A stretch of DNA of 64,000 nucleotides from Scatophagus argus (Eukaryota; Chordata; Actinopteri; Scatophagidae), in contig NC_058512.1 of NCBI RefSeq assembly GCF_020382885.2, forward strand, positions 12,426,802 to 12,490,801, in the 5' to 3' direction. Each line of letters opens with the position of its first letter. Position 1 is the first letter of the stretch. The position numbers and the translations under genes were made by a program. Below, piece after piece: positions 1-14,073 of this stretch. The notes below the pieces were generated by a model. The model was not told where the DNA came from, did no database searches, and saw only the letters and a program-made list of their open reading frames with translations.

Positions 1-329
1 GAGAGGCACAAACATTTTAAATGGACTTCATGCTGCTCTACTCAGACACCATGTACATCACAATGCATTTTTAAAAATGTACTTCTTGATTTCACATGAT
101 TTTAATTGGCTGGAAAAGCAAAAAAAAAAATGGAAAGAACCCTTCAACCGACATTACTGTCCAGCTGATCAATTATTCAAATGTTCATTCACTGTCAGGT
201 CCTTCAATCAACTTCACTTTTAAAGCTGACCTTTTGGAAATCAGTAGGCACATATGCTCTATCCATAAAAAAATGAATTGGGTTTATCCATCAGCTGAAG
301 TTGAATTAAATGATTAAAGTTCACCCTAC

Positions 330-3300
330 CTGTGGGAACTTCCTCTTGATGGAGCTGAGAGCTCCTTCTGGTAACTTGGCAAGCTCAGAGTCTCGAACAG
401 CATGCACTGTGGTGGCTCTGTTCTGATGGGTCAGGGCCTCCACCTGCAGAGACACCAAGGACACACCACATTGTTTACTTAGTCAGAAAAGAAAAAAAGC
501 TTATCACAAAGAAATAGAAACCTCAATCATTTCAGAAATTTTTAAAGTCATCTTCCCTTCAAGACACAGAGCTCTATGTATGGATGTATACTAATTCAGT
601 TTTATATCACTTTTCAACTATGTTCAGGACTGTTTAGCCTCGTACCACTACTTCAGATCATTTCAGAGTTAACGCAAAGGTTAAAAAGAGATAAAAGAGA
701 TATAAATAAGATCTCTCCATCTCATCATTCAGAACTGACGTCAATACAGCCGCACTAATTATGTCTCTGAATGTTAGCCATAACAATCTTATTCCCACCG
801 TCACAGATGCTGCAATGACAGCTTCACTCCTCCAGGTAACGGTAACCATAGCATCCATCAACTCAGGTATTATTAGAAGCATCGTGGCAGAGAACAGCCA
901 CACCAGTCAATGAGAATGTCAAAAAAGTGATATATTCTGATGAAGTGAATAGAAGTTTATGTAAACTGTGACTTCATGAATGTTGGTTTGTACAGTACAT
1001 AAGGATAATAAAGATTAGGTGTTATAAATAATTAGTGATTATTTCAACTGAAATCCAAATGAAGATGGTTTGCAGCTAGAGTTTATTTTTATCTCTAAAC
1101 ATTCATAAGATGTTTTTAGTTAAGTTTAATTTAATGGCAGAGATTGTAGTCTCATGGTCATGCATACTGGCAGCTACTGCTTTGTCAGCAATACACCGAC
1201 AGTAAATATATTATACATGTGATGATTAATTACTGTTAATGACAAACTATGTTCCTTCTGCATTTCAATCAGCATATCTCTAATAGAAGAGAAAGATGAA
1301 GAGAAAGATGTTTTAATATTTGTGAGGACAGAAGAAGTGGGAAAAACAATCTAAACACAGAGCACACATTCATAGTGTTTCACTGACTATCCACCACACT
1401 GTCAATGTTCTTACCACTCCAATCAGGTCGCCGCGTCCATATTCTCCTATTAGCTCCTTCTTGCCATCCTCCTTCATGATTACAGAGCGCAGTCGACCAC
1501 TCAGTACTATGAATGTACTGTCTGACTTCTCTCCCTGCCTAAAAAAGATACACAGATGACTTCAGTTCATTGCAAAAATTTAAAAAAAATTATTGCAAAC
1601 CAAAACCAAAAATGAAAATGCAGTTGCCTCCTATGATGGAATGAATGCAGTAAAATTGCCCTTGTTTGAAGAGGATTTCTCCAATATATACAAGGTTATG
1701 AGGAGAATACCTGTACACCGCCCTGCCGGCTTCCACAGCCATCCAGTCGAGAGCAAAGTCTATCTGTCGGACAAAAGATGACATCCTCCTCACCACTGTG
1801 TGAGCCACGTCCAACACAACCTTTGGTTCCACACGCATTATCCTGAGGAACAGACAAGAATCAACAGAACAAAATGAGATAAAGAAAATCAAACGAGTCG
1901 TTCTCATTGCTTTTGTTGAGTGTAAGTATGTTTTTCTACAGTCGACACTGCCCTACAAAAAAGCAGCTATTGCAGGTGAGGTGCGGCAAGACAAATGAAC
2001 AAAGCATGCCTGAGCACTGCTAGCATAACATAGGGAATTTGAAAATATTCTGATCTACAAAAGAGGAGCCATGCAGAGAAAGTGTGGGAACCACTGCTAG
2101 AAAAACAGTAATAAAGACTCACAAGAACCAGAAAAGAGACCAAAGAAAAAAAATAAAAAAAACTCAAACAGCAGTTACTGTACTCCAGCTGATGGTAAAC
2201 TATACACCTTCATACACCTCCTACACCTTTTCATGTTCCAGGGAACAGAAAAATTACATTTGATGCTTCAAAAATCTTACCGCGCTGCAATGTTAGTGCA
2301 AAAGACTACAAAAGTACATGTTTCTGCATGGAGGGTGTGTGTGCAGGTGTGTTCATGCAACTGACTCATAGAAGTGGGTTTTGGAAATGGAGAGGAAGCT
2401 GCAGTCTCGCTGAGCTCGAACAGTGAATATGAGGGGCTCTCCGGTCAGGACGGCAAGTTGACCAACGAGCTCTCCGGGGTGCGTCACAAACAGACGCGTC
2501 TCTTCTTCACGGTCAATCATGCGCTGGTAAACGTGGAGGAGGCCAGAAATCACAAACTGGATGCTCACTTCCTAAAGCACCAAGAGGGGGAGGAAGTCGC
2601 AAATATGACAGCATGTCAAGATTTAAGTTTGCAATTAGTCATAAAATGAATTTCACAATAATTTGACGTTCTGACCTGGTCTCCTTGACGAGCCACCACA
2701 GAACCAGCTTTGACATGATGGAGGGTCACCCTGCCTTCAAGTAGACTGGGGTCCTGCAACAGAAAAAGAAAACCTGAGTGACTGCTTTTTTATAACATCA
2801 GATACAACACTGAGCTCCCCTAATGCATCAGACCAGCCACCCTCATCTATCCAAACCAGGGATCAGAATATCCCCATAAAATACACTATATAGACAAAAG
2901 TATTGGGACATGTGACTAATACACCTACAGGGACTTTAATGACACTGCATTCTGAATGCATAGACAGCTTTGCAGCTATAACAGCTTCCACTCGCCCAGG
3001 AAGGCTTTATACAAGATTTTGGGGTGTTTCTGTGAGAACTTTTGCCCATTCATGCAGTAGAGAAATAGTGTGGTCAGACACCGATGATGGACGAAAAGGC
3101 CTGGCTTGCAATCTCCGTTCCACTTCACCCCAAAGGTGTGTGATGGGGCCAACCGTGTCTTTATGGAGCTTTGCTTTGTGCACTGGGACACAGTCATGCT
3201 GGGTCAGAAAAGTGTCTTGCCCAAACTGTTGTCATAAAGTTGGAAGCACAGCATTGTCCAAAACGTCTTGGTATGTTGAAGGATTAAGATTTTCCTTCAC

Positions 3301-6300
3301 TGAAAGAAATGGACTCAGCCCAACCCCTGTAAAACAGCCCCATACCACACCTGAATTCAATAATAAAATAAATGTGTCCCAATACTTTTGTTTGTATTGC
3401 GTATGTCACAATGCGTAATATGCATGAAAATTGAAAATTTGGGTTGGAAATGATGAAATATTTATACCCGTCGATGCTCATCTTCTGTGATCAACCTCTC
3501 ACCTGCAGCTGGACGATTCCCAGCAGGTCCCTCTTAGCAGCCTGGAGGATTGAGCTGCTCTTACTGAGATGGATGGCATCAGAGTGCCCCCCGCTGTCTG
3601 TGTAGTGAAACACTTCAGAGGGCGTGTGCTGCATAGTGACACTCTTCTTCAGATTGGACTACAAAGACAAGACATATGAAGGACATATGAGTAATGAGGA
3701 AGAACAAGAGAAGCACCATAACATAAGATGCAGAGGATGCTGACATGTGGTGATGCATCCAGCTGAACCTCGGACTCAGCATAAAGAGGTGACAAGACAG
3801 GAGAGTCTTACTTTGTGAGTGACAGGACTGGATGGAGCCTCATCGATGGTGACCCGAGCTCGTTCACAAGCCATGTTCAAGTCATTACCTGCAAAACAAC
3901 AACAGTGGAGAATTAAGTATCTAGTAGTAGTTTAAGTATGTCTGTGTATGGTCTATGTATGTGTGTGTCCTTGATTTCAGTTCAATGAGTGCTATAAGTT
4001 AAGTGTGCAGAAAATTAACAGAGACATATGCCATTTGGTGATCACTTATGTACAAAACCCACCTGCACAGTCGGTGGGCATCGAGATGGATCGCTGCTTC
4101 CTGTAGCTGTTTGAAGGGCTGTCCTTAACACCATCTGTTTATATTAAAGTGAAGTGCCAGTACTGGATCAGTCTCAGCACAACAGAGAGCACAATTTTAT
4201 ATTTTTTATATATTTTTTGTATATTACTTTTTATAATTTAGAATTACATAATGTTTAATTACGTAATGTATATTACATATAGTTTAGTATACATACATGT
4301 ACATATATATATGTATATGTATATATGCATGTGCATGGGTGTGTGTAACCTGTCTCTGTGGGGCTCTCTGTGGCCCCAGCATGTAACTCGTCCTGGAAGT
4401 GCAAGCGCCGAGTCGTCTTTCCAGAACTGGCCTCTGCCATCACGCTGTTTATATTAGACAAGGGCACCGCCTGACTCTCCTGTCATTTAGGCAACAAGAC
4501 AAATCAGTTCACAAGGGCAGACCACACATTAGTTTGTCAGGACTATAGTACCATTTTGAATAACTATGGAATATTTTATTCATTATAGCTTTGATACACA
4601 GGAAAATTAGCAGATTAAGATTATGACTGAGTTGTTAGAAAATAACACATGAAAAAAAAAATCAAATATCCAATGTGAATGATTTATTAGTTATAGGAGG
4701 TTGTTTCAAAATGTATGACTGCAAAAATCAATAAAATAAAATATTTTTTCAAGCCTTCAAGAATTTCCTCCCAGAAAGGACAAAATTAAGGATTATATCT
4801 GGTTATTGTGAAGTCGGAGGCAGGCGAGGGTTGAAGGTTACTGCGATGCCTGTTTTCTGTGGAGGGGCTGTAATCATTTTTATTCATTTTCAGTGAGCTT
4901 TACGAAGGCCTCGAGTTATGATACTGTGCCTAATGTTGTGTGAAATTAGCTTGCATGTGTGAGGACGAGTGCATATGTGCCTTTCTGTGCTTGTTTGCGT
5001 ACAAATGCAACATCAGTGATGCTTAGGTATTCACTGAGTGCGCTGCGTGACTGTGTGTGTACACACACAAATATGTGCACACTAATTAATTTCCCTCCTA
5101 CCGGATTGAAGAGCTCGGTTGTTAGGCCCAGATAGTTATGTAACGCCAAGAAGGTGACTCTTTGGAGGCGCACCATGATTATCTGCAACACACACAAAAT
5201 CAAACACTGAGGTAAACAGAGCAGAACATACTACACATTAGATTGCAGTTGCATCCAAATTAGATCAAAGTGATTACATTTTATTTTGCAATGATGTCAA
5301 CCAGACACTGGAACCCTACATACTGTATACATACTGTTTATTGTTTGACAGTCTGTTACCTGAATGACACGAACAAGTGTCTCTGGGTATTTCTTAAACA
5401 CAGACTCAAAGGCTGATGCAGGCAAACGTAAGATGGTGGAACGAGTGGCAGCCCGTGCCAGTACGGTCTTATATGGAGCCGGATAACCCTGAGAAAGACC
5501 GGACAGAACAGGTAGAAAGCAAAGACAGTCACAGGGGGAAGTCACTGAAACCTCACATCTTTGACTGCACTGTTGATAGTTAACTAATTAACACTGTCCA
5601 TGGAGTAATTAAATGGACTAAGAGGATTTTTACCTCTTAACTTATAACTAACTAACTAACTTATTATTTAGAGGTCCAAGCTTTGACTTCTTGATTTTTC
5701 AGTCTCCGAATTTATTGACTAAAACTGACTACAATATGGTCTGGGCAGCAGCAACATGAGTGTCCCAGAATTTTCATGAAACATGAAGATGTGGACACAT
5801 TCCTGACTATCATAGGAATCCTAGTAGATGTAGATTTAAGTACAAAAGTTTCACTTGAAAGGATGAAAAAAAGCAGTATAAACATGACAGCATAGGAAAT
5901 CGAAACAAAACAGTCCATGCAACTGGACAGAATAACTAAATCAACTGAAAGCTGACAGAAAGGGATATGGGAGTAATGGATAAACAAATGAAGCAGAACA
6001 GGAAGTACAAAAAGCATTGTTTCTAAAAGAAAGAACCATGAGAGGAAATGTGAACAATGAAGATGAGACAGAGAACTGAGGCACAAACAGACCAAAGGGC
6101 ACAAGAGAACAGAGAGGTCAGTCTAATGAAGACAGAAGTGAAGAAAAAATAGAGAGCTCACAGTAATGATGTCCAGAATACTTAGCAGGCTGTGGACACT
6201 ATCCCCTGGGTGCACATCCTTCACCACTGGCTCTGTACCATCCTAAAAAACAACAACAACAGAGTCTTAATTCAGCCTTTACTGCCAGATAAAATGAAGA

Positions 6301-8581
6301 GAAGCCAGCAGCAGTTGAGGAAACACATTTAAATACAAACACAGGTGTGAAGAGCCACACCTGTTCTTCTGTTCTTAAACAACAGACTGCATGTAGATAG
6401 ATGTTCCATTGCTGCCCTCTTCTGTTCATATTTTTTCCATCAACTATGTGCACATGCACTAGAAGGCAGAAAAGGAAGCTTAAACAAAGTAAAATGGTCA
6501 TACACTCTTGCTCCACACTTCATTGAGATGGAATTTCACAAGCATTAACGTTACAAGGCACCATGACTGACGACATTTCCCAGTTTTGTCATATATCAGA
6601 AACCCTGCACAGGTTTCACGTTTGTTACGGTTATGTCTTTTCATTTTTAGAACACAATTATACAATTTAATAACTTTTCTTTTTGTTATGTTTATATATA
6701 AACAACAGATCAAATGGCTGTTAATGATTTGTTGATGCTGATTTTCATAAAGGAAAAGGAAAAGGAAAGTGACATATCTTGTCACTAAAAATAAAACCAA
6801 ATTAAGTTTTGTTTTTTCTGAAAATCAACACGCTATCCACATACATTCTCCTGGATGCAGAGCTCGAGCCGTCCATCCTGGACCACATAGATGCTATCGT
6901 CGTCATCTCCTGGCCTGAACAGACTTTCACCCTCCTGCAGCTCAATAAACACCATGTGGCGACACAGCTCAAGGAACAAGGGCTTCTCAAAATGACCCAG
7001 AACCCTACAACAAGTTGAAGAACACACACATTAGGAAAACAAATAAAACAAACAGGAGAAACAACGGGAGCAGCCAAAGGTTGCATATTTGTCTACCTGA
7101 CATTCTTCAGCATGTAGAGGACCTCGGAGGGCAGGTTCGAGCTTTGCACATCAAACTCTGTAAGGTCTGCCTCAAGCAGGGAGGGAGGAGGCTCCTTTGG
7201 CTGCAGGGTTGGAGGATCTTTACGGATCCTCAGAATTCTGTTGACAGGCACGAAAAGGTCATTTAACAGATTCCTGTAATAAATTCACCGAAATTATTGA
7301 CTCAAGACAAATCTGAAGAATTGTTTAAGATTTCACTCACACACAGAGAATTAAAAAAATGTTTTAATGGATCATACTTGCGAGCTATGCTTAGAACTTT
7401 GGTTCTTTTCCGTATGCGCTGTGGTTGCTTAGATACTGAGGTAGAGGTGGGAGGAGGAATTGAGGACAGCGTCTGGACCTTTGAAGAACATATTCAAGAT
7501 TTAAAAGTTTGCTGTTGTTTACTGCAGACAGAAAACATATTTTGACAAAGGTGTAATTAATAGAATTAATTCACTGAAACAAATGGAGAAAAATAATCCC
7601 AAAATTATTTGATCACATACGCTATAGGGAGTTAACAATAAAGCAGACCTGCACATTTTCAGCCATAGTGTATCAGACTGCCCCACAATAACAAGTTACT
7701 GGAGCTTTAGTGGTCATACTGCCAGTGGAGCATGTTTCATGCAGTGGTGCAACAAAATACTAACATCACTAAGAAGCATCATTTTTGCCCTAAGTACATA
7801 TAGCAGATTTACCTAACCTATATTACTGAGACAAATCTACCAAACTGTAAAAGTGGGTGTGAGACAGAAAGGGAAATAGAGGAAACCTTTCTCATTATCT
7901 TCCTTCCATAGAAGAGCACTTTATCTCGTTTTCTGAAGCGATAGTGAGGCTGCTGTTCACCTTGTCAGAGAATCCAAAAACAAAATTCACATAAAGTCAT
8001 GTCAAGGCCACTCTGAAGAACCGTGTACAGAAAACAGAAACTTCTTGAAAGAGTCATCATACATTATCATTATAGATTATAGCATAAGAATAAGTGGGAC
8101 GTTCAAGAAGGATGACTTACGAGAGGGCTTGTATCTCCTGTAAAGGAAAAGCACCACAATCCCGATCAGTGAGACTGCGACTGCAGCTCCAATCAGCACT
8201 CCAGTGAGCTGGAAGATGGACAAAAGCATTGCAGCAGTAGTATGTCCCATTAAAGTTCATGCATACTAATTTTAAGCAGGGTTTGAATATGATGGGCAGT
8301 GCTCTCCTTACTTGTTGAAAGCACAAGCTGTCAGTGTATGGACATACCATAGTGGTCTGCATCCTGTCCTCGACGAACTGTTGCACTCGTGCTTTGATGT
8401 CATTTTGGCTGTTCACCAGCATCTAAAAACACAAGTCACGTGAGCGTACTTTCTTACCAACAGCTGTTGCAGTTAAAACTGCAATGCCAGCTGTTTCACA
8501 TATGTTTTAAAAGAAATAGTGGTGGTGCTTACTTACAGTGGTAGTGCACTTTTCTCCATCGTCGTGTACTCCGCAGTCCAT
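330..8581 (-). CDS. pnpla7: Patatin-like phospholipase domain-containing protein 7 (NTE-related), 5' part of gene
   Basis: ER-anchored lysophospholipase of the neuropathy target esterase family. Nineteen coding exons are visible (minus strand): 8537-8581, 8348-8422, 8121-8208, 7887-7960, 7378-7478, 7097-7237, 6845-7004, 6162-6242, 5360-5488, 5102-5182, 4350-4479, 4063-4134, 3812-3888, 3503-3658, 2676-2753, 2366-2571, 1711-1842, 1415-1538, 330-443. They sum to 2064 nt (688 codons) with consistent phases. Residues about 41-63 are a membrane helix ([14 protein letters not shown]...). The family motif [18 protein letters not shown] follows, then three cyclic-nucleotide-binding domains at about 170-300 ([17 protein letters not shown]), 470-600 ([18 protein letters not shown]) and 600-688 ([11 protein letters not shown]). 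The segment [16 protein letters not shown] favours PNPLA7 over PNPLA6, as does linkage to clic3, fut7 and npdc1. The catalytic patatin domain is beyond the left edge, so the gene is partial. The start at 8579-8581 is the first ATG after a non-coding exon; ATG 8420-8422 is an in-frame alternative. Confidence 0.93.
2884..3396 (-). mobile_element. Tc1/mariner-type deletion derivative (in pnpla7 intron)
   Basis: The left end reads CACTATATAGACAAAAGTAT and the right end has the inverted counterpart (tcccaatacttttgt). The body is a decayed, shortened transposase region readable on the minus strand (for example a tract ending HKAKLHKD). It is the same family as the copy at 54177-54528, in the opposite orientation. 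It cannot encode a transposase and is an old non-autonomous copy inside an intron. Confidence 0.8.
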
Positions 8582-8960
8582 CCTGTAAGATATGAGTGCT
8601 TATAAACGCTACGTCTACATTTCACGTAGGGCTCACATGTTGTTGGTAAAAGCGAAACTATTAAAAGAGGAACAGTGGACTTGTCAATTGTCAAAATGTT
8701 CTGCCCTCATTATCTGGTTCCGTGTTAGTAAAGTAAGTAAAAGACGAGCTAGTAGCCAGCAACAAAGCGATTGTTGGCTGACAATGATTTCAAGATGTTA
8801 ATATAGTCTCCACATTAGCTTGAGGTTGGCTAAGACAGCACTAGCTAGCAGCAGGCTGACTAACGCTACCCGTCTTGCTAGTTAAGTATAAATAACAGAA
8901 ATCAGCTTCACATATAAGCATTATGAATCTATTCTCAGTAGATAGAAAACAGAAACGTAC

Positions 8961-9060
8961 CTTTCGAGGATGTGTGGTTGTGCTTCAAGCTAATAACATT
9001 GCCGAACAGATGATGGAGCAAAGTTAGCGAGCAGCTAACAAAGTTTCGTGTTTACTGTCA
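8961..9060 (-). other. pnpla7: pnpla7 5' non-coding exon (approximate 5' end)
   Basis: On the minus strand a donor (AAAG/gtacgt) ends this segment at 8961, and the next acceptor is the exon carrying the pnpla7 ATG at 8537-8582. This fits a first untranslated exon. The upstream limit is a guess, because no transcription start can be read directly. Alternative first exons are possible. Confidence 0.55.
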
Positions 9061-9160
9061 CTTACTTAGCTCCGCCCATGTTCCCACATCCACCAATAGC
9101 TATTGACGTCTGCTGTTGCCCTGGTGCCGTTCAAAGCACTTGTCCAATCAGGAACGCAGC
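9060..9160 (-). promoter_or_regulatory. Probable pnpla7 promoter
   Basis: Just upstream of the pnpla7 non-coding exon lie a GC box (ctccgccc, about 9069), a CCAAT motif (accaata, about 9093), a CRE-like TGACGTC (about 9103) and a second CCAATCA near 9144. No TATA box was seen. The motif cluster suggests a housekeeping-type promoter; function is inferred. Confidence 0.45.
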
Positions 9161-10075
9161 AGACACATCCTAGTCTTCCTGTTTACAACATTCAAGGAAG
9201 GCATCATCCAACAAAGGGTCGTTATGTGTTTACACGAAACGACATTTTCATGAAAGCAGTCAAAATTTTAACGGTGTTAGGTCAGTACCACAACATATGC
9301 AATGTTCGAATACTATTAGAAGTACTGTTAGTCAATCAAACCTAATATAATAACTGAAGTAGGATGCTGTAGTTAAGTACAGTGTTGAAGTTCCCGTACA
9401 TTTCTTGATTATTTCAAGTTCTAGAGGCAAGTAATATACATTTTACTCCACTTCAGTAATTTGACAGCTTTATTTACTACTGTGTTCGTTATTGTATTTG
9501 AATCAGTTCAACCTGACGTGAGATAATTGCAGCAAGTCATAGGATTGACCTGAGCCAATCCACGGTTTGTCAAAAAGCTGATAAAGTCATGATTAAACAA
9601 CATTCTTATCATTGTCAAAAGATATTACCACTGATGATCCACACTGATGACAGCTTTTTGAAATGTACACTCTGAATGGTTGAGAGGTAGAATAAAAATA
9701 ATAGCCTCCAAGCCATATAATTGCATAAATTCATGTATTTTTTCATGACATTTATGTGTAAATTATTTTGACACACAGACACATGGGGGTGGGGGTGGGG
9801 GTGTGTGTGAACAATACTATAAACATAACCCGAAAGACACCTGCTTCTTTTTTTTCTTAACTGCAGTTAATATCATGTAAATGCTGAGACATAATGCATG
9901 CACACCTAATGAAACACAACATAAATATTCTCTGGGATTTACAGTGCTTTTTCTCACTCTTACAGGGGCTGAATAAGAAATCCACATCATTACAACCACA
10001 GCATGCAATGCAGTATATACAGTGTCTACAAATACAACTTTAAAGAAGCAGTTGCAAATTTTAAAAATATTACAA
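9161..10075. other. Intergenic, pnpla7 to clic3
   Basis: AT-rich sequence with no convincing exon. It holds a short GGGGGT tandem run at 9785-9808 that runs into a GT tract. The right part probably borders the clic3 3' UTR. Confidence 0.6.
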
Positions 10076-10081
10076 TTTATT
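10076..10081 (-). terminator. clic3 polyadenylation signal (AATAAA)
   Basis: TTTATT on the plus strand reads AATAAA on the minus strand about 200 nt past the clic3 stop codon. It is the first canonical signal downstream, so it is the likely 3' end signal. Confidence 0.5.
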
Positions 10082-10282
10082 CAGTTCATGAAAACAACAA
10101 TACTTCTTAGTTTAACTTTCTCGATAGCTAATCATTAAACATGCCATTGCAAATAATGTTCATTATCCAAACTCATATTATTTTGACACAAATAAAGAAT
10201 AATGTATATAGTTCAGAATTTTGACAACTTTTCTCTATTGTTCATTTCTCACCTGTTCTTCTTTTTTCGAGTTTATACTGAT

Positions 10283-12777
10283 TTACTTGTTCAGGTATTT
10301 TGCCACAGATTGGTAGGCAATGAGGATCTCTGAGTCATTTGGGCAGGTGTAACGAAACTCATCTTTTTTGTAGGCATTTTTCAGGTAACGTGTCAGTCCT
10401 TTCAGTTCTGCGGGGATGGCAAAGCCACGATACTCCATGCACACCACCTGGAATTTGAGGGGTTTCAAGACTGCATTATTAGGAAATAGATATCAATAGC
10501 ATTGAAACAATTTAGGTCCAAAAGTTTCTATACACTTAGTCCTTCTGAACTCTGCTGACCTTGACGATGTTGAGTTTGGGAAGCAAGTTGCAGTCTGCCA
10601 AGGTGAGGGTGTCACCATCCAGGAAGCAGCGTGAAGACTCAGTGATATTTGGGTTCTGGTCCAGCTCATAAGGGAGAGGTGTCTCTAGGTACATGTTCAG
10701 CTTCACAAGAGTTGAAAGAAATTTCTTCTCTAGCACTGAAAGACAAAAAAGGCGTAACAAGCTCTATAATGTGGCAATATATGCAAAGAAAATGACTGTA
10801 AATTCAGAGTGAAATATGCAACTAATGCCCTTACTGTCATTTAATGCAGGATTTGGATTCTTTATATACGCTGAGAATTTTCGAAAGATGTCTTCTCCAG
10901 CGCCATTGGACTCTTTGTATCGACAGCACAATTTTGGATACCTGCCAATGGTAGAATGAAAAACTGATGTGTGTATGTCAGTGCAGTAATGAAGAGAACA
11001 AGAACTGTACAGATCTAGTTTATAGATATAATCTCTATAGATGCATTCTACTCACTGTGGTGGTGCTAAGGTGTCCTCCAGGAACTCCTCAATCTTGTTA
11101 GTGTCTGTTTTGACCTCTTTGTTGTAGATGAGGAAGGGAGGCTGAGAGCCTGGAGCCAAATCCTTCAGCACATCAGGTGCCCTGCAACAGTTTCACAGTT
11201 CTGTGCTATAAATTCACAGCTCTACGGTTTTATTGCCCTCTCTGACTTCTCTACACTTGCTCGCTGTGACTTGCATGATTACATTCAGGACCTTCCCCAT
11301 CTCCTTCAAATGCCATGGTTTGAGTTTTACTGCCTGAGAGGATCCTGATAGTTTTATTCTTACTTTCTCCCTGCTATTGATAATATTATCCAAGTTCTGA
11401 TTGCTCTTGATTACTTTTATTATTCCTCATTATTGCTAGTCTAACTTTAAAGTGTTCTCAGGCTACGTCTATTTCCTCCTAAACCCTAGAGTATCCAAGA
11501 AAAGAAATATAGTATAAGTGCAAATGCGTTGTATGTAAGTATGTCTGTTTGTGTTATTATTGTGCCCTTTTAACCCAATATATTCTGACTTCGGGTGCAG
11601 GTCTTCTGTGACCAATCTTTGGAATACTGAGTTTTATGCTTTGCATCAACCATTCCCTTATAATTACCTTAAAATACAGGGGTAGGAATAATAGCAGATA
11701 GACAAACTTTGTTTAGTGTTGTTGTGATAAGCTGCATGAGCTAATGTGTCAATGTCAGTCTCAAGGACAAGACCTGTATATTTATGAAAAAGAGAAGCAA
11801 AATGTACTCTCACCTCTTCATGTCCACAGTGGTGAGGGTAAAGTTGGCCCCTTTTAGCCACAGGATCATGAAGAGTCTCTGACAGAAGGGACAGTTGCCC
11901 ACACTCTCGGCATCAACACTGGCCTGACAGACAAACAGACATTACATTATAAAAATACACTTTCCATTGCTTTTTTTTTTTTGAAATGGGACACTGTTAA
12001 CTTGGTTCTGGCGTCTGTGCTGTAATGTATCGACCAAACCTGTGCAGGTATTCTTGTTGAGCCTGCTCTGCTGACTGTCTGAACCAGTCACTAAGGAATT
12101 TGAAATGAAGGTTTGAGGTGGCTTTACACCCAGATTAAAGAAGCGTTTAAATTGTATTTGGTGCATCTGCTATACATATTTTCTACTGCAGCCTGATATA
12201 ATTGAGTTAATGACGAGGAAGCAAAGGAATTTTTGAAAGGGCAGGACACAGGTTTCTAGACTGGACAGGCCTTCTTTCAGTTTCTGCTGTTTCATGCTGA
12301 TACTGAGCCTAAATAACAAGACATAATGAGATTAGATTAGATTAGAACAGTTTGGCACAAAACAGACTGTAGAATTCTATGATGGCACCATGAATGCTTT
12401 TTATCCTACAGAATGATAATATTTGAGTCTTTCAGAGGGTTTAGGTGCTGACATTTTTTTAACGAACACATTTAGAAGCATTTCCAGAAAATCTGGGCTG
12501 TTTAATGAAAGGAAATCCATCAATAGAGCAGCTAAAATTACTGGAGCAGACACCTGGAAAATTTGGAGCAAGTAGAGAAGTAACCGTGGTTGGTTTGGGA
12601 TGATTACATCTAAAAATGTGGTATTACTGTTTATAATAACAAAGAGCTACTGCATTTATACTGTGTTATCCATATCTGTAGTGTGGTGTTCAAGCATGAT
12701 ATACTTTACGCGCAACATATCACAATTATTGTTCATCTTACCTTCACGAAGAGCTCAATCTTCGGGGCCTCTGCCAT
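10283..12777 (-). CDS. clic3: Chloride intracellular channel protein 3
   Basis: Glutathione-transferase-fold CLIC protein, known in the family as a glutaredoxin-like oxidoreductase that can also insert into membranes. Six coding exons (minus): 12742-12777, 11814-11923, 11056-11181, 10835-10941, 10560-10729, 10283-10447; total 714 nt, 237 aa plus stop, close to the 236 aa of human CLIC3. The N-terminal thioredoxin-like domain carries the redox motif [17 protein letters not shown], with C23-P-F-C26 keeping both cysteines. The C-terminal all-helical domain contains [18 protein letters not shown] and ends [20 protein letters not shown]. Every junction has AG/GT and matching phase. The assignment to CLIC3 rests on sequence and on its place beside fut7, as in mammals (where ABCA2 lies between). 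No break is seen. Confidence 0.94.
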
Positions 12778-12927
12778 CTTTGTTTCTGTCTCTCTTCCTT
12801 GTAATGTCCAACGGTCTCTCTTGGATCCACAAAATGGTTCAGTTCTGTCTCTATCAGTGCAATGATGGGTCAGAGGTTTTTAAAAATTCTGTGACTTAAA
12901 AGTATGTGCTTCATTCTCATTCTTTCA

Positions 12928-12955
12928 CATACACACACACACGCACACACACACA
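12928..12955. repeat. CA-rich microsatellite
   Basis: Imperfect CA dinucleotide run with a CG interruption, just upstream of the clic3 first coding exon. Confidence 0.85.
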
Positions 12956-14073
12956 GTTTAGTCTAATACTATTAAGCCTGTACTCACCCTGCTAGTCTCA
13001 GTCAACACTGCATGGCAAAACTATGCTTTATCCTCATTCCACCTGAATATATTTTTCAGTGCTAGCCCTTCACTTCTCCCTCCACCGCTTTTCTCTTCTT
13101 CTCTGTTTTTTGTTTGTCTCTCACCACACCTGTCAAGCTCTGAGAGGCGGCCCACACCCCCTCCAGCCTTACCAGTCAGACCAGCAAATCTGGATCTGTC
13201 TCCATTTGGCCCTGTGTGCTCTCTGTCTCTGCTAAGATAAAGTCAGTTCAGTATTGTTCAGGCAGCTGCACTATTAGCATGTCACGACAGCTGCCATAGC
13301 ACAAGACAGTGAAGTGTAATTATAATAGTAAAGCACACAGAGTTAATAGCTAGAAAAGTTGATAACCACTAAAACACAAATTAAACAAAGCCAGAGAATA
13401 TGCATCATAGTTGATTATGTAACCTGACCTAGTTTATCTCTTCCAAATACTTCATTTAATGACTTTGCACCCTTTGTGGTCAAAAGTATTGAAACAAATT
13501 TAAAGTATTTTATTTAAAAGCAAACTCAAGTCTGACTTTAAATTGAATTTTATTTATTTATTCATCTATTTATTCATGCATTTTAATCTGTTTTACTATT
13601 TAGTGTGTTCTTTTATTTTATTTTCTGAACTGTTTTACTTTTCACACCCAACTTTTTATTTCAGATTTTTATCACTCCCCTCTCTTTAGTATTTTATTAT
13701 TCTATATTTATATTTCATCTCTGACTTTCTTAATGTCCCTCTTTTTGTTTCTGTTTTTACAAACTCTGTTTTGGTATTTTATTACCCATTACTATTTAGT
13801 ATTTTATTGTTTTAGTATCTATTTATTTAAAAAAAAATTGTCTTATTTTATTTTATTCTTTATTATTCATGCATTATTCATGCATGCATTTTAGAATTTA
13901 TTCCACATTTTTTGTTTTAAAATCATCCTACCTCTGGTGTTTTTTCATTGCATATTAGGATAACGTTTCTGCAGCTTCTGTTTTAATGAGTTGCCTTACA
14001 TTTATAACGTAACTACAGCCATACAGCCAGTGTGTGTGTGTGCGTGGGGGGGTTACATTATTTGATATTATTC

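Noticed and set aside
2903-3418. 171-codon open frame on the plus strand
   Set aside because: It lies antisense to a decayed Tc1/mariner transposase remnant and has no recognisable protein features.
6809-7545. Plus-strand open frames across 6809-7018, 7015-7266 and 7297-7545
   Set aside because: They are antisense shadows of pnpla7 exons 6845-7004, 7097-7237 and 7378-7478, whose minus-strand frames match the cyclic-nucleotide-binding family.
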